A stretch of 64,000 bases of DNA from Lomentospora prolificans (Eukaryota; Ascomycota; Sordariomycetes; Microascales; Microascaceae), in assembly GCA_029532625.1 (NCBI GenBank), contig JARFXM010000011.1, forward strand, positions 62,001-126,000. The letters run 5' to 3'. Position 1 is the stretch's first letter. Each line of letters opens with the position of its first letter. The position numbers were made by a program, and so were the translations under genes. The notes under the pieces are model-generated. The model made no database searches and was not told where the DNA came from. It saw nothing but the letters and a program-made list of their open reading frames with translations. This document shows, in pieces, positions 54,530 through 64,000 of the stretch.

Positions 54530-55816
54530 ATGACCATGACCGGAGGAGGATCGCGGCACACAGCATGCAAACACTGCAGAGATCGCAAAGTCCGGTGCGA
54601 CGGCGAGCAGCCTTCGTGCGAAAAGTGCCGTAGGGCCGGCGAGGAGTGCATCTATCTCCCGACCCAGCGACCGAGCAGGGCAGAGCTCACGCACACTGTC
54701 GAGGCACTCCAGAAGCGACTATGTACGAGTATCCCGTCCCCCCTCACCCCCATCATTCATTCCCTTCCCACGCCTCTTATTTTTAGTACCAATATGTTTT
54801 ATCTTGAAAAAGGAAATGGTGTGGGAGGAAATACAACGCTGACACTTGGGGGATTTTCACTGAAAATCCATACAGACGAAGCAGAAGCGCGTATTGCGAG
54901 AATGACAAACCAGGCGAATAATATTAACCGTGGCTCCGTGGCACCTCGATCACCATCCGCGTCTAATATTAGTGCGACGGCTACTTGGCCCACGAACCCA
55001 GAGTACGCCGGCCCTGAAGCATTCCACTGTCCACTGCCCCAGTTTGGCGGCCCTAATACCTCGAACTGCGAGGTTGCGACGACCACCATCCAGGCGGCCT
55101 ACCCTTCCCTCGGCTTCCAGACGCACGACCCGACCTCTCCCGTGCCACTGAACAATGACTTTCTCGACTCGCTGCAACCTGGCATTAGTACCCCGCCGAC
55201 GACGGTTGACAGGGGAGATTCAATGGGGCTTGATGGGCCCGATCAGCATAATAACCAGGGCGGTTACGTACACGTCGACATCACGGCGCTGTCGTGTTCT
55301 GACAGCAGCACGGCGAATTCGGCATCCGCCGCTACACCGCACGACGTGGCGGTTGTCCAGCAGGTTAAAGCGAGCGAAGACATCAGCAACGCCATCGCTA
55401 CCCAGCTGGCCGAGTTCTCAGCCGCCGTTTTCCATAGCCAGGCCGAGATCGCGGGCATGTCGTTGGCCGTCGCCGAGTATGTTGCTTGGATGCGCAAGGT
55501 TCCAGCCGGAGGCACCGCGCCGAACACGATCCCCGTCTACTCAAACGTTCTCGAGGCCGTCGAGAGCCGCCTGCGCGAGATACGTGAGATCGCCCAGACG
55601 CGCCCCCAGGCCGCCTTCAGGGAGATGACGGCTGCACTTCGGAGCGTGGGTCCTGCGGGGAATTCCGTGTGCCAGAGTCTTGGCAGCCTCGAGGAGGACT
55701 TCCAGAAACGCTCCGCGGACGTGGCTAGCTTTTTCCAGATGCGGTATAATGCGTGCGCGCTGTTGTCGGAACAGGCGCAGAACATCCCGCATGCGCCGGC
55801 AGCCAGGGGCGAATAA
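54530..55816 (+). CDS. Zn(II)2Cys6 transcription factor
   Basis: Fungal binuclear-cluster regulator. The six cysteines (13, 16, 23, 30, 33, 40) have spacing CX2CX6CX6CX2CX6C, with the basic loop RDRKVR, followed by a linker and a short dimerisation helix (VEALQKRL). An intron is predicted from 54723 (GTACGA) to 54875 (ATACAG), joining the helix in phase to YEAEARIARMTNQ, which makes a continuous coiled coil; spliced length is 377 aa. The intron is 153 nt with no stop, so an unspliced product would also be open (428 aa). The middle is Pro/Ser/Thr/Ala-rich. The C-terminal ~130 residues are helical (VESRLREIREIAQTRPQAAF) and lack the fungal-specific TF domain. It resembles the AflR-type layout only loosely; targets unknown. 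Confidence 0.88.
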   Translation: MTMTGGGSRHTACKHCRDRKVRCDGEQPSCEKCRRAGEECIYLPTQRPSRAELTHTVEALQKRLCTSIPSPLTPIIHSLPTPLIFSTNMFYLEKGNGVGGNTTLTLGGFSLKIHTDEAEARIARMTNQANNINRGSVAPRSPSASNISATATWPTNPEYAGPEAFHCPLPQFGGPNTSNCEVATTTIQAAYPSLGFQTHDPTSPVPLNNDFLDSLQPGISTPPTTVDRGDSMGLDGPDQHNNQGGYVHVDITALSCSDSSTANSASAATPHDVAVVQQVKASEDISNAIATQLAEFSAAVFHSQAEIAGMSLAVAEYVAWMRKVPAGGTAPNTIPVYSNVLEAVESRLREIREIAQTRPQAAFREMTAALRSVGPAGNSVCQSLGSLEEDFQKRSADVASFFQMRYNACALLSEQAQNIPHAPAARGE

Positions 55817-56586
55817 TCTACGCAAGCTTCTAATAGTCAGTCGCGATGAGCTTCGCGCATCGGAACATCGGGTTCATCCGGATGTTCGTGCGGTGAAGCC
55901 AAAACAAGAGAAATAATTAGCATCAGAAACTCGTGTATGGGGACGGATACGAACAGCTTCCTGGTGTTGGCGCCCAGCGAGAAGGGCTTTGGCTCGATCT
56001 AACGGGATATTAGCGGATGAGGGATGGGCTGGGGGGTCCGATGGAGCATAACAGATGGTGGCGTGGAATAACGTGTAACGATGGGAAAGAGAAAAGGTGC
56101 CCATGGAATACCCTCATGACTGAGAAAGCCAGAATAGTCGCCGTGTAAAATCTTCCATTCCCTCTGCCGCCGGTCCACGCTGGCAATGGTTCGCATCAAG
56201 CGCGGCAGCCCTATATAAACGAGATATTAGGCATACGCATTGCGGACTGAGAGCAGTTATGCAATATTCATGCGATTGTAATGTTACCACAGGAGAGTCC
56301 GTTGTGACCTACTAAATCGGCCGTAACATACGATTGGCGACGATAACACGTACGCCGCTTTCTGTGCGCGCTTAATAGTCCTTTCCTCTGTCGACTAGTT
56401 CATTGTCTTCCGACCTCTCTTCGCGGTGGTGCCAGTTGCTACTTCGCAAAATCTTCTTGTTTGGCGAGGTTATTATTTCTGCAGCTGCTCAAGGGCGTAG
56501 CTGCGATGTCTCTGTCCCCTGGTTTTCAAACGCTCCTATGCCTCTGCCTAATGTTGTTGCCTCCTTGATTTTGAGGCGGTGTTTTC

Positions 56587-56620
<34 letters not shown>

Positions 56621-57625
56621 CAATTTCAACCCCCGAAGACGGGCGAGTGACGAAAGCGCTCACCTTGTCGTTGAAGCCGACAATGGGGGAGAACGCGACA
56701 ACAACACAAGAAGGGGAAACTGGAGATAAACTGATTAGCTGGAAACATTGACAGTGCACAACACAATTGGGCTGAGTGCGAGCGCAAGAACATATATGTG
56801 CACCACCCAAGCTGGGATATGGTCATCTTTAGTCCCATTGCATTCACGCTCAATAGGGAGGCAATCGTGTAGAAAGGTAGCTTCAACCCAGGTGAGACGG
56901 GATCAGTTACGGATGGGTCGTTAGGCTTACGAAGATAATTCTAGCCGCGGCAACCTTGTGCATGAGGTGGTTAGCTGCGCCGAGACTGGTCTTGGTATTA
57001 TATTATGCCTGCGGAACTTGCCGCCATTTGGGCCTCTCGAGACTTTTTAGACTCCATCATAATTGAATAGGTTGATGCTGGCGCATTATAATTAGAACTC
57101 TTATCAAGGTGTGAGTTGAGTTATTAGGAAGCTTGTGCGTCGTCGTGCCACTAAATTACTAGCTTTTAATAGCAAATCGTTCGCAGTATCAAGAAGCCTC
57201 CTGCTTGAGACGGCTTGGAAAAGATTCGCTTGTTTCTATTAAGATTAATCAGCTTCAAGACAACGTCACACGCTGAGTCTGCCTTGAAGACCAAATCTGC
57301 GATGGCAACCGAGCGGTCCCAGGGGTTCCGTTTGATATATCGTTGGCGTCCGCTCACTAAGGGGGTATGTGTTGGAATAGAATCTATCGGCCTGCTCTTT
57401 GCTAACTTCATTCATCATCTGCGGCTCTTCGAGGATATCTCTAGAATCTTCCAAGAGCCGGAATTCTCGTTCTGCATCTATACGACGTTGGTTGGTTGTT
57501 GGGTTGAGCGATGGCCACATTGAAGATATGCACACGGAGCTCCACGGCGTATTCCACCTAATGTTGCCTCAATGTTGCCTGTCATATTATGCACTGAAAC
57601 CCGCTATGGATGACCCCTTGATTCC
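55817..57625. other. Gene-poor region with a T32 tract
   Basis: No gene supported. Frames at 56403-56729 and 57215-57523 (plus) look like chance. Confidence 0.5.
56589..56620. repeat. Poly-T mononucleotide tract (32 T)
   Basis: Uninterrupted T32, the longest A/T run in the window. It resembles the A29 at 9131 in length. Confidence 0.88.
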
Positions 57626-57995
57626 ATGGCGTGGTTCTCTTTACTCACAGGTTCTCTAAGGAACGTCGCATTCCCGGACGACGACTCGTCAATCCTTCGT
57701 TGGGCCATGTCCACCTGCGGACTCCTCTCCAACCTAGAAACACTGGTCGTGCCCTCCCTCCGCGCAAAGCATCCGGAGAGAGCCTTCGCAATCGTCGACT
57801 TCGTATCGCGACACCCACAAGTTAACAAACTTTGTATCGGTCCAGCCACACCTTGGCTCCTCGATCGCCGCACCTTGCCGCTACTTTCCAGCGGTCGATG
57901 GTCGACCCTGACGTCTCTTTCGCTGGCGTAGTATATCGACGATAATCCCGATTGCGACTACATTGCTGTGTTAACCTGGGTCCGATGAAGCATAA
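57626..57995 (+). pseudogene. Fragment of a fungal F-box/LRR-like protein
   Basis: The frame after a TTACTCACAG acceptor-like site (57653) has leucine-rich, F-box-protein character: WAMSTCGLLSNLETLVVPSL, VSRHPQVNKLCIGPATPWLL and LPLLSSGRWSTLTSLSLA. It ends in a TAG (57929-57931) where such proteins continue with Trp; YIDDNPDCDYIAVLT follows in the same frame up to the next stop. TAG from TGG is a single G-to-A change. No start, F-box or further repeats were found upstream, so it is probably a relict. Confidence 0.45.
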
Positions 57996-58764
57996 GAATC
58001 CTCGCACATTCCCAAAGATGGAGAAGTATAATAGCGAGGAATTGTGACATAACTACTGATTCCAAGACTCAAAGGGACTCTCTGTAGCAGAAGATTCAAC
58101 CTCTAGGCATCTTCTGCATATTGAACTATCGGAATATTCTGAAGGAGCGTAGCAAAAGTTTACATGGGATAGGAATCCATGGCAAGGCACACCGCATAAC
58201 CTACACAATACTACAGTGGAGACGGCCCCGCCGTAGAAGATGCCCGAACGACCAAGTTACCATCAATATGAACGATTAGCCAGCACCAGCAAGAAGAAAC
58301 CCATTTGCCCGTGTTTCGTCCGCCACCCAGTCCCGGACTTTACGGAGTTTTCTGCCCTTCGTTTTCGGACTTTAGTTTGGCCTTCCGAGCGCCGTTGGGA
58401 TGGAGTCTTCACGTCATAATACGGCACGACAATCAGGTCCCACTACGGGCTGTCATCCAGTTGCATACGCTAACGCCACTAGTTCTAGCCAAACTGGCGC
58501 AGTCCACCAGTCACAAACAAATAGGGAGATGTTCGGTAAAATTGGAGGTGTGGAAACGCTCGCTAAGATGCGAAAATGGCGTTCTGCGTACAAATCTACC
58601 GATCAGATCAACTGATAGCATCAAGGTTATACATGCATCGCTCAGATAATAATACCACCACTTTGATGGAACCTTAATGCGCTAAACTACGGAATAAGTT
58701 TTGAGTTTCGCCCTCCAGTGGGGGCCAACCTGTCCTGGAAGACGACTCAATTTGCTCGAAATAC
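57996..58764. other. Intergenic region, promoter side of the aldo/keto reductase
   Basis: A 71-codon frame (58400-58615) is polar and unassigned. No other feature. Confidence 0.5.
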
Positions 58765-58772
58765 TATAAAAG
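58765..58772 (+). promoter_or_regulatory. TATA box of the aldo/keto reductase gene
   Basis: TATAAAAG 106 bp upstream of the ATG at 58878. Confidence 0.55.
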
Positions 58773-58877
58773 CACATCTCTCCCACCGACTGAAGTCCTG
58801 GTGTATTTCAGCATGATAGACACATCCGTCCCCGACATAGCCTCATCGATATATTACCTTTTCAAGAAATAGACAAC

Positions 58878-60182
58878 ATGGTGAAGACGCTACCATTTTC
58901 TGATATCCAAGTCCCATCTCCTGGCTTCGGGGCGATGGGCCTGAGCTTTGGCTTGGGGAAAAATCTAAGCTTGGATGAAGCTGAACCCGTGCTGCTCAAG
59001 GCAATTGAATTGGGTTGTACATTCTGGGATACAGCGGTGAGCCCTTCCTGTATTACCAGATCTTGGCATCCTAATTCTGACTCTCATCAAAGGTTGTCTA
59101 CCAAGCTGGCGTGAATGAGAAGCTCTTGGGTGATTTTATCAGGAAACACAACGTCCGGGACAAAGTCTTTAGTAAGGATCAGCCCTTGGTCGACTAAGGT
59201 CAAAACAATCTCCACTAACTTGACCAAACCGCAGTTGCTTCAAAGTGCGGATTCGACGTTTTCGAAGAGGGAGGTTTTAAAGTAACCAACTCCGCCTCCC
59301 ATATCAAGAAATACATTGAGGGCACTATTGAGAGACTGGGATTTACTCCAGACCTCTACTATCTTCACAGGATCGATCCTCGTAAGTTCAACGTCAGTTG
59401 TTTCTGCTGAATCCTCTAACCTTTTGCAGATACACCTCTTGAGGAGTCTATCCCAGCTCTTGATGAACTCCGAAAGACAGGCAAGACAAAATATATTGGT
59501 CTGTCCGAGTGCTCCGCTGCGACACTGCGCAAGGCCAACTCCAGTGCGTCGCTCACCATCCCCACGCGACCCATCCATTTCCAAGGAACATGTTGTTGCT
59601 GACTCTGGGGATAGTTGCCAAGATTGATGCCGTCCAGGCCGAGTATTCCGCCTTTGAGACTTTGCACGAGACAGATGGCCTGATCGAGACAGCCAAGGAA
59701 CTGGGAGTTGCATACGTAGCTTACAGCCCGCTCGGTCACGGTTGGCTCGTGGACGACTTCCCATTCAAGTCTCCCGATGACTTTGCGCCTGACGATTTCA
59801 GGAGAACAGGTACGGCCCTATTAATAGTTTGAATGCCGGAAATATATTCTAATGGCGACTAACACTGCTTTTCTTTCGGTCTATAGTTCCTAAATTCCAA
59901 GGGGAAAACTTTTATAAGAACCGCGCCATTGTGGATCAGATCAAGAAGCTCGCTAACCGGAAAGGTTGCACAATCAGTCAAATCGCACTGGCTTGGGTCG
60001 CAGCGCAAGGCATGATTGCCATTCCGGGTACAACCAAACCAGAACGACTCGAGAACAACTGGAAGTCTAGGGACATTGACCTGACGGAGGAGGAGTTCAA
60101 AGAGTTGCGGGCCATCGTGGACGCTGCTAAGCCACATGGGAATAGGTATGGTCCCACACATCAAGCGCTCGTCGGCCATTGA
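58878..60182 (+). CDS. Aldo/keto reductase
   Basis: NADPH-dependent aldo/keto reductase of the AKR13/YakC-like type. Six exons, 58878-59036, 59093-59171, 59235-59381, 59430-59543, 59615-59809 and 59887-60182, all in phase, encode 329 aa. The catalytic tetrad is complete: Asp51 (TFWDTA), Tyr56 (VVYQAGVNEKLLG), Lys83 (ASKCGF) and His124 (YYLHRIDP). Family blocks are GFGAMGLSFG at the N-terminus, IPALDELRKTGKTKYIGLSE, VQAEYSAFE, YVAYSPLGHGWL and the cofactor-binding AIPGTTKPERLENNW near the C-terminus. Cytosolic, reducing aldehydes or ketones. Four of the five introns are in phase 1 and one in phase 0. Substrate unknown. Confidence 0.95.
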
Positions 60183-60659
60183 GGTGTGATGTCTTCTGTG
60201 TCGGAATGTATTGTTCTCCGCCTCATGGCCTAGACGATGCCATCCTACATAATCATTGGTATCCATTCCATAGGTAAATGATTGCGGACTATATATAGAT
60301 CTCTATATATCATCAATCGACCCGATTACCGTCAACTCGGGATCCTGTATATTACGTCATACAAGACCTACTCGATCAAGGAGAAGATGACTTCCATATT
60401 TCCTTCCTCAAAGCTTGGCCGGATTGCTAGCAAACCCGTCACATCAGCTGGCCCTTTAATACTCCCACCCGCTACATTTCGTTAAACGCTGTTCAAAACG
60501 CTATTTTAGAGGCTCGGAATGTAACCAGCCCAGAGGTGCTATTCTTACTGTCTGACCCGATTCCCAGGTCTACCCAGTCGTAGCCTGAAAGCCCTACAGA
60601 GGTCCCTGTGCTACTGCTTCACGGAGTAAGGTACCCATACCCATCCCCTCTAGGGTTCC

Positions 60660-62270
60660 ATGGGAAGAGATAAAGCCTACAGCGAAATTGCCCGTCTCCT
60701 TGGATCCTATGATAGTGTCGACGACATGAATGAGAAAATTCCACGTACTGGGGCACCTCTGCCAAATTAATATTGGGTGGTCCCAAACGTGCCTCTCTTT
60801 AGTACCACTGTTGACGCGTTTCGGCCCTTAGAGAACAGATGGCTCATAGTCTTTGATACCGCGGACAACTCGAGTCTACTATTGTCCTTTTGGCCTCGCG
60901 ACGGAAACGGCTGCATCATCTTTACGAGCACAGAAATCAGCATGGGGGATAGCGTTAGCAAAGAGGGTTAAGGCAATTATTAGGGTTGGCTTTTCGCCAA
61001 ACGAAGGTGAGGCTTTTCTGGAATCGAGGCTGAAGCCTACTGAGCATGACAAGAACCTGCACCTCGTGTACGGCTATTTAGCTAGAAGCTTGATTTATTG
61101 TCCTTTGGCTCTGAGACAACTTATTACTGCTCTCGCGGATAAGAATCAAGTCACGCGAGCGCAGCTCGACAACATAATTCGTGAAGGCAACGAAGGCGCA
61201 TAGAAGCTTTATTACGACATCTTGGACCCAAGTAGCCCATACGAGGCTACTCTTAAAACCGTCTAGAACACGATACTGGCAAACTTCCAGAGAGGTCTAC
61301 CAAACTCCTCGACCTACTCAGCCTGCTTGACTCCTATAGCATTCCTGGTGCACTATTTTCAAAGGAGAAGGTCAAATATATCCCATTTCTAAACACTGAA
61401 GTCGACTAAGTCCACTAAACCTGACTTACTAGATCTGCCTTGAAAAATGACGCTCGTAAGCTAACTCGATGGCTGTTTTGTTCAAGGTACTTGGAGGCCC
61501 GGGGAAATCTCTGGGACTAATACCACATTATAGTAATGGCTATTATTAATGATACGACTACAACCAAAACCACATCGGTGCATGGTGTATCTCAAAAGCG
61601 CGTATGAGGCGTGTCTCCAACTTGGAGCGCCAAGAAGCCTTCCAAACAGTTCTCTCCCTCCTGGCCGCAAGTTTCCCAAGACAGGTCCTTGGGGCCCATT
61701 GCATGATTCATGGGACGGTTGTGGGGAGTTTCTGCCGCCTGTTCTCGCGTTCGACAAGGCCGTTCAGAAATGGAGGCCAAGACTATTGGCCAACAGAGCC
61801 TACACCAAGATGATGTGCGACTGCACCCGGTAAGTCTTCATCTGACAACAGCGCTTTTGCGTTCGCGTGTCGCAGGCGATCTTCACTGTAGACACTAGGT
61901 ACCTCTGGAAAACAAGCCAGAATTCTGGGGCACTTAAAAGGTTGGAGTGGATTGAAGGGGTCTGCGAAGGCACACTTGGCCTTGGCACCCTCGAGGTAGA
62001 ACGCGAATTCACGTTAACCAAGGAAGCGTCTACTCAACTCTCAACCGCTACGAGGAGGCTGGCCCGCTCTTCCGCAGGGGTCTGGAAATGGACAATGGCT
62101 CCTCCACCAGGAAGACCAGCTGCTCGCCAACAGGTATATGCAAGTGGGAAACTACCACATATCTCTGCAGGATTTCGACGGCGTCTTGGACATGGCAGCC
62201 AGTGGTCGATTTTGACGCGCTCGTGCCACTTATTGTCCGCTGAACAGAGTCGGACTCCGCTCACCCGTCA
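60660..62270 (+). pseudogene. Decayed NB-ARC/TPR (fungal NLR-like) gene
   Basis: Fragments in order along the plus strand match a fungal NLR-like protein. First, a Walker-B-like segment RWLIVFDTADNSSLLLSFWP with DGNGCIIFTS (about 60837-60930). After a frame change comes VGFSPNEGEAFLESRLKP and LIYCPLALRQLITALADKNQ (to TAG 61201). In the same frame KLYYDILDPSSPYEATLKTV follows with another TAG. After a shift, LLDLLSLLDSYSIPGALF (about 61310) appears, typical of the winged-helix region. Further on, a Cys/Leu segment LLANRAYTKMMCDC (about 61783), then TPR units GSVYSTLNRYEEAGPLFRRG (about 62025) and, in another frame, QLLANRYMQVGNYHISLQDF (about 62120). NLR proteins mediate non-self recognition and cell death in fungi. 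The P-loop and N-terminal effector domain were not found. Confidence 0.68.
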
Positions 62271-63124
62271 GAATAATAGCTCTTGAACATCACAGCCGGA
62301 ACTCAATTGGCCTTGGGGCATGAAGGCTTTGCAAAAGTATTCACCCAAGTCCAGGCTAGAGCTGATGAAACTGAATCTCAGCAATAAATTGTTAACCTGG
62401 AAAATCCGTGGAATGGCTAGCTGCAGACGCCCCGTGGGTTGAATCCAGCGGCTAACAGTTGGTGCACCTAATTGATTGACTTCCAAGATTGGGCTCATCC
62501 ATGCAATGCACGTCGGGTGACTGACTGGATGAAGGAAAGCCTGCTCAGTCAAGAGGCTGGCGGCTCTAAGTATTCTCCTTTTTTTTTTTTCCTCTGGGTG
62601 CTTAGTATCATTCCTTTCCTTGGTCACATTGACATACTTTATATATATCTCCCTCGCCAGCGTTGCAGTTAGATATTGTTCCACTCCGCCAGGCTAATCC
62701 ACATCTAGCTTTCAGCTGTGCCCCATGTTCGGGTTGCCCCAGTTTCTGCTCTAGCGCCACACTTGAGCGGTCAGAGCTCGCCACTATCGTTTAATATTCC
62801 CAATAGCGCATCAATATTGGCATCCCAACCCGGAAACTGACATTGAATAATACCTGCCTGTCAAATGCGGCCCACAACCCGCCAGGGTTCACGAAGCCAA
62901 CCAAACATGCCTCGACTATTGTCTCTAATCTGGGAAAGGCACAAGGCCCGTAATTTAAGCATGTTATTTAAGTAAATGAATGGACGTGTAGGGATAGACT
63001 TTTATAGAAGAGAGTCTCCAGGACGCCAGACTCGAGCTTGTTCGGATCGAATCCCCATTCATCGACCATATTCGTGAGGGCGATAACTTCATTCACACGC
63101 GTCCTATCATTAGCCAGCCAGGCA
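62271..63124. other. Intergenic region, no gene recognised
   Basis: Upstream of the secreted protein gene. A T11 run lies at about 62580. Nothing else. Confidence 0.5.
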
Positions 63125-64000
63125 ATGCACACCAAGGCGGCGCTGCTGGCACTTTGCCTTTTGGCATCGTCGAGTGGGGTAGCCTCCAAAAGCTGCAAAC
63201 CCAGACGTCCGACTTCAAGACTCGCGTCGGGAAGATGGACCAAGACCAGCCGCACCCCGAAACCGTCATCTACTGGCCCAGTCACATCTCCCAGTGGACT
63301 CTCCTCAATCCTCTCAGAGTTCTCCACAGACACCATCGACCTTCCGTCGGCCAGCACAGAGTTGGAGCTGACTTGGACTAGCTCCGAAAGCGAGGTTCTC
63401 GAAACCACGTCGGCCTCCCTTTCTGAAGGAACATCAACGGTAGATCCTGGTAATAGCGCGACTAGTACGCAATCGGAACGATGGAGCTCCAGCTCAGAAC
63501 TCGACCCTACCGACACGACACGAGCTACCCTGTCCGAATGGACGAGCACTAGCGCTGCTGGAACCACTGCCACGACGGGTGGCCCCGATGAGCCCGAGGT
63601 AAGGGTGGTGCTAAACAAGATGGTTAACGGCAACTTTGAGGGTTACCATCCCGATTGGCCGGGTGGTATATACGGTTACGAGAGTGAGAGGGCCGCCATC
63701 AGAGCAGGTCTAGGATATCAGGGCGATGGCAGTCAGGAATCGGGCTGCGTCGGAATGATTGCCGGACCTGACCAGCAGCGCAGAAAACGCGGAGAGTGGG
63801 ACGCATACATCCAGCAGTTTCTGACCGACATGAACCCGGCAACAACGTACACAGTCCGACTGTATTACTCTGTCATGATGAGCACGACAGACGGCGCATG
63901 TCGACTTGAATGCTACTACGGAAACTCTCTTTTCGACGCCACGGATCCGTTCCCGGTCGTGACAAGTGCAGGAGAATGGACAGAATTCCTTACAACGGCA
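63125..64000 (+). CDS. Secreted Ser/Thr-rich protein with a CBM-like domain, 3' end outside the window
   Basis: The frame from the ATG at 63125 is open to the window edge (292 codons visible). It begins with a signal peptide (MHTKAALLALCLLASSSGVA). Then comes a 130-residue Ser/Thr-rich segment (about residues 25-155), probably O-glycosylated. From about residue 160 a domain starts with NKMVNGNFEGYHPDWPGG, followed by Cys-containing strands (ESGCVGMIAG, CRLECYYGN) and TTYTVRLYYSVMMST, the pattern of a carbohydrate-binding (CenC/CBM4_9-like, galactose-binding fold) domain common in fungal wall-associated proteins. It is likely to be extracellular and wall-bound or adhesive. The large minus-strand frame over the same DNA (63633-62968) is a shadow. 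No intron was needed in the visible part. Confidence 0.82.
   Translation, partial: MHTKAALLALCLLASSSGVASKSCKPRRPTSRLASGRWTKTSRTPKPSSTGPVTSPSGLSSILSEFSTDTIDLPSASTELELTWTSSESEVLETTSASLSEGTSTVDPGNSATSTQSERWSSSSELDPTDTTRATLSEWTSTSAAGTTATTGGPDEPEVRVVLNKMVNGNFEGYHPDWPGGIYGYESERAAIRAGLGYQGDGSQESGCVGMIAGPDQQRRKRGEWDAYIQQFLTDMNPATTYTVRLYYSVMMSTTDGACRLECYYGNSLFDATDPFPVVTSAGEWTEFLTTA

Noticed and set aside
62968..63633. 221-codon minus-strand frame, Val/Ser-rich
   Set aside because: Shadow of the signal-peptide-bearing Ser/Thr-rich gene starting at 63125 on the plus strand.

Overview
The window reads as chromosomal DNA of a filamentous ascomycete (Pezizomycotina, most likely Sordariomycetes-like). The supporting evidence is short GT-AG introns of about 40-110 bp with CTAAC/CTGAC branch sites, fungus-specific families (HET, CFEM, FunK1, Zn(II)2Cys6, GH62, filamentous-fungal alcohol oxidase), intron-bearing nuclear tRNA genes and long gene-poor stretches. 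No species name can be justified from the sequence. Exon joins were worked out by hand from splice sites, reading phase and family conservation. Family assignments rest on recognised motifs, not on a database search.

Layout. 0-6 kb: start of a membrane-protein gene, an MFS sugar transporter and a vanillyl-alcohol-oxidase-type flavoenzyme. 6-25 kb: an accessory region with an ankyrin protein, a GPI-anchored CFEM protein, an intact HET-domain gene, an APH-like kinase and several decayed genes (Ser/Thr-rich protein, a conserved fungal family of unknown function, FunK1 kinase, F-box protein). 25-34 kb: secreted GH62 arabinofuranosidase, an unknown protein, a quinone oxidoreductase broken by a 1-bp frameshift, an FSH serine hydrolase and a seven-exon alcohol oxidase. 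35-42 kb: a WSC-domain relict, a monocarboxylate-type MFS transporter, and a ten-exon Dal5-like transporter divergent from a 2-oxoglutarate/Fe(II) dioxygenase. 44 kb: tandem tRNA-Gly and tRNA-Glu genes, both with introns. 45-60 kb: amino-acid permease, 14-TM-type efflux MFS, Zn(II)2Cys6 regulator and aldo/keto reductase, separated by 2-3 kb gene-poor stretches. 60-64 kb: a decayed NB-ARC/TPR (NLR-like) gene and the 5' part of a secreted Ser/Thr-rich, CBM-like protein.

Taken together, the intact genes suggest uptake and oxidation of plant-derived compounds: GH62 on arabinoxylan, VAO on phenolic alcohols or ethers, alcohol oxidase on methanol, plus sugar, carboxylate and allantoate-type transporters. 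The broken genes are mostly from families used in self/non-self recognition or signalling (NB-ARC/TPR, FunK1, F-box, WSC), and several carry stops or substitutions of the C-to-T / G-to-A kind expected from RIP or RIP-like decay. No PKS, NRPS or terpene synthase core gene, transposase, virus or CRISPR array was seen.
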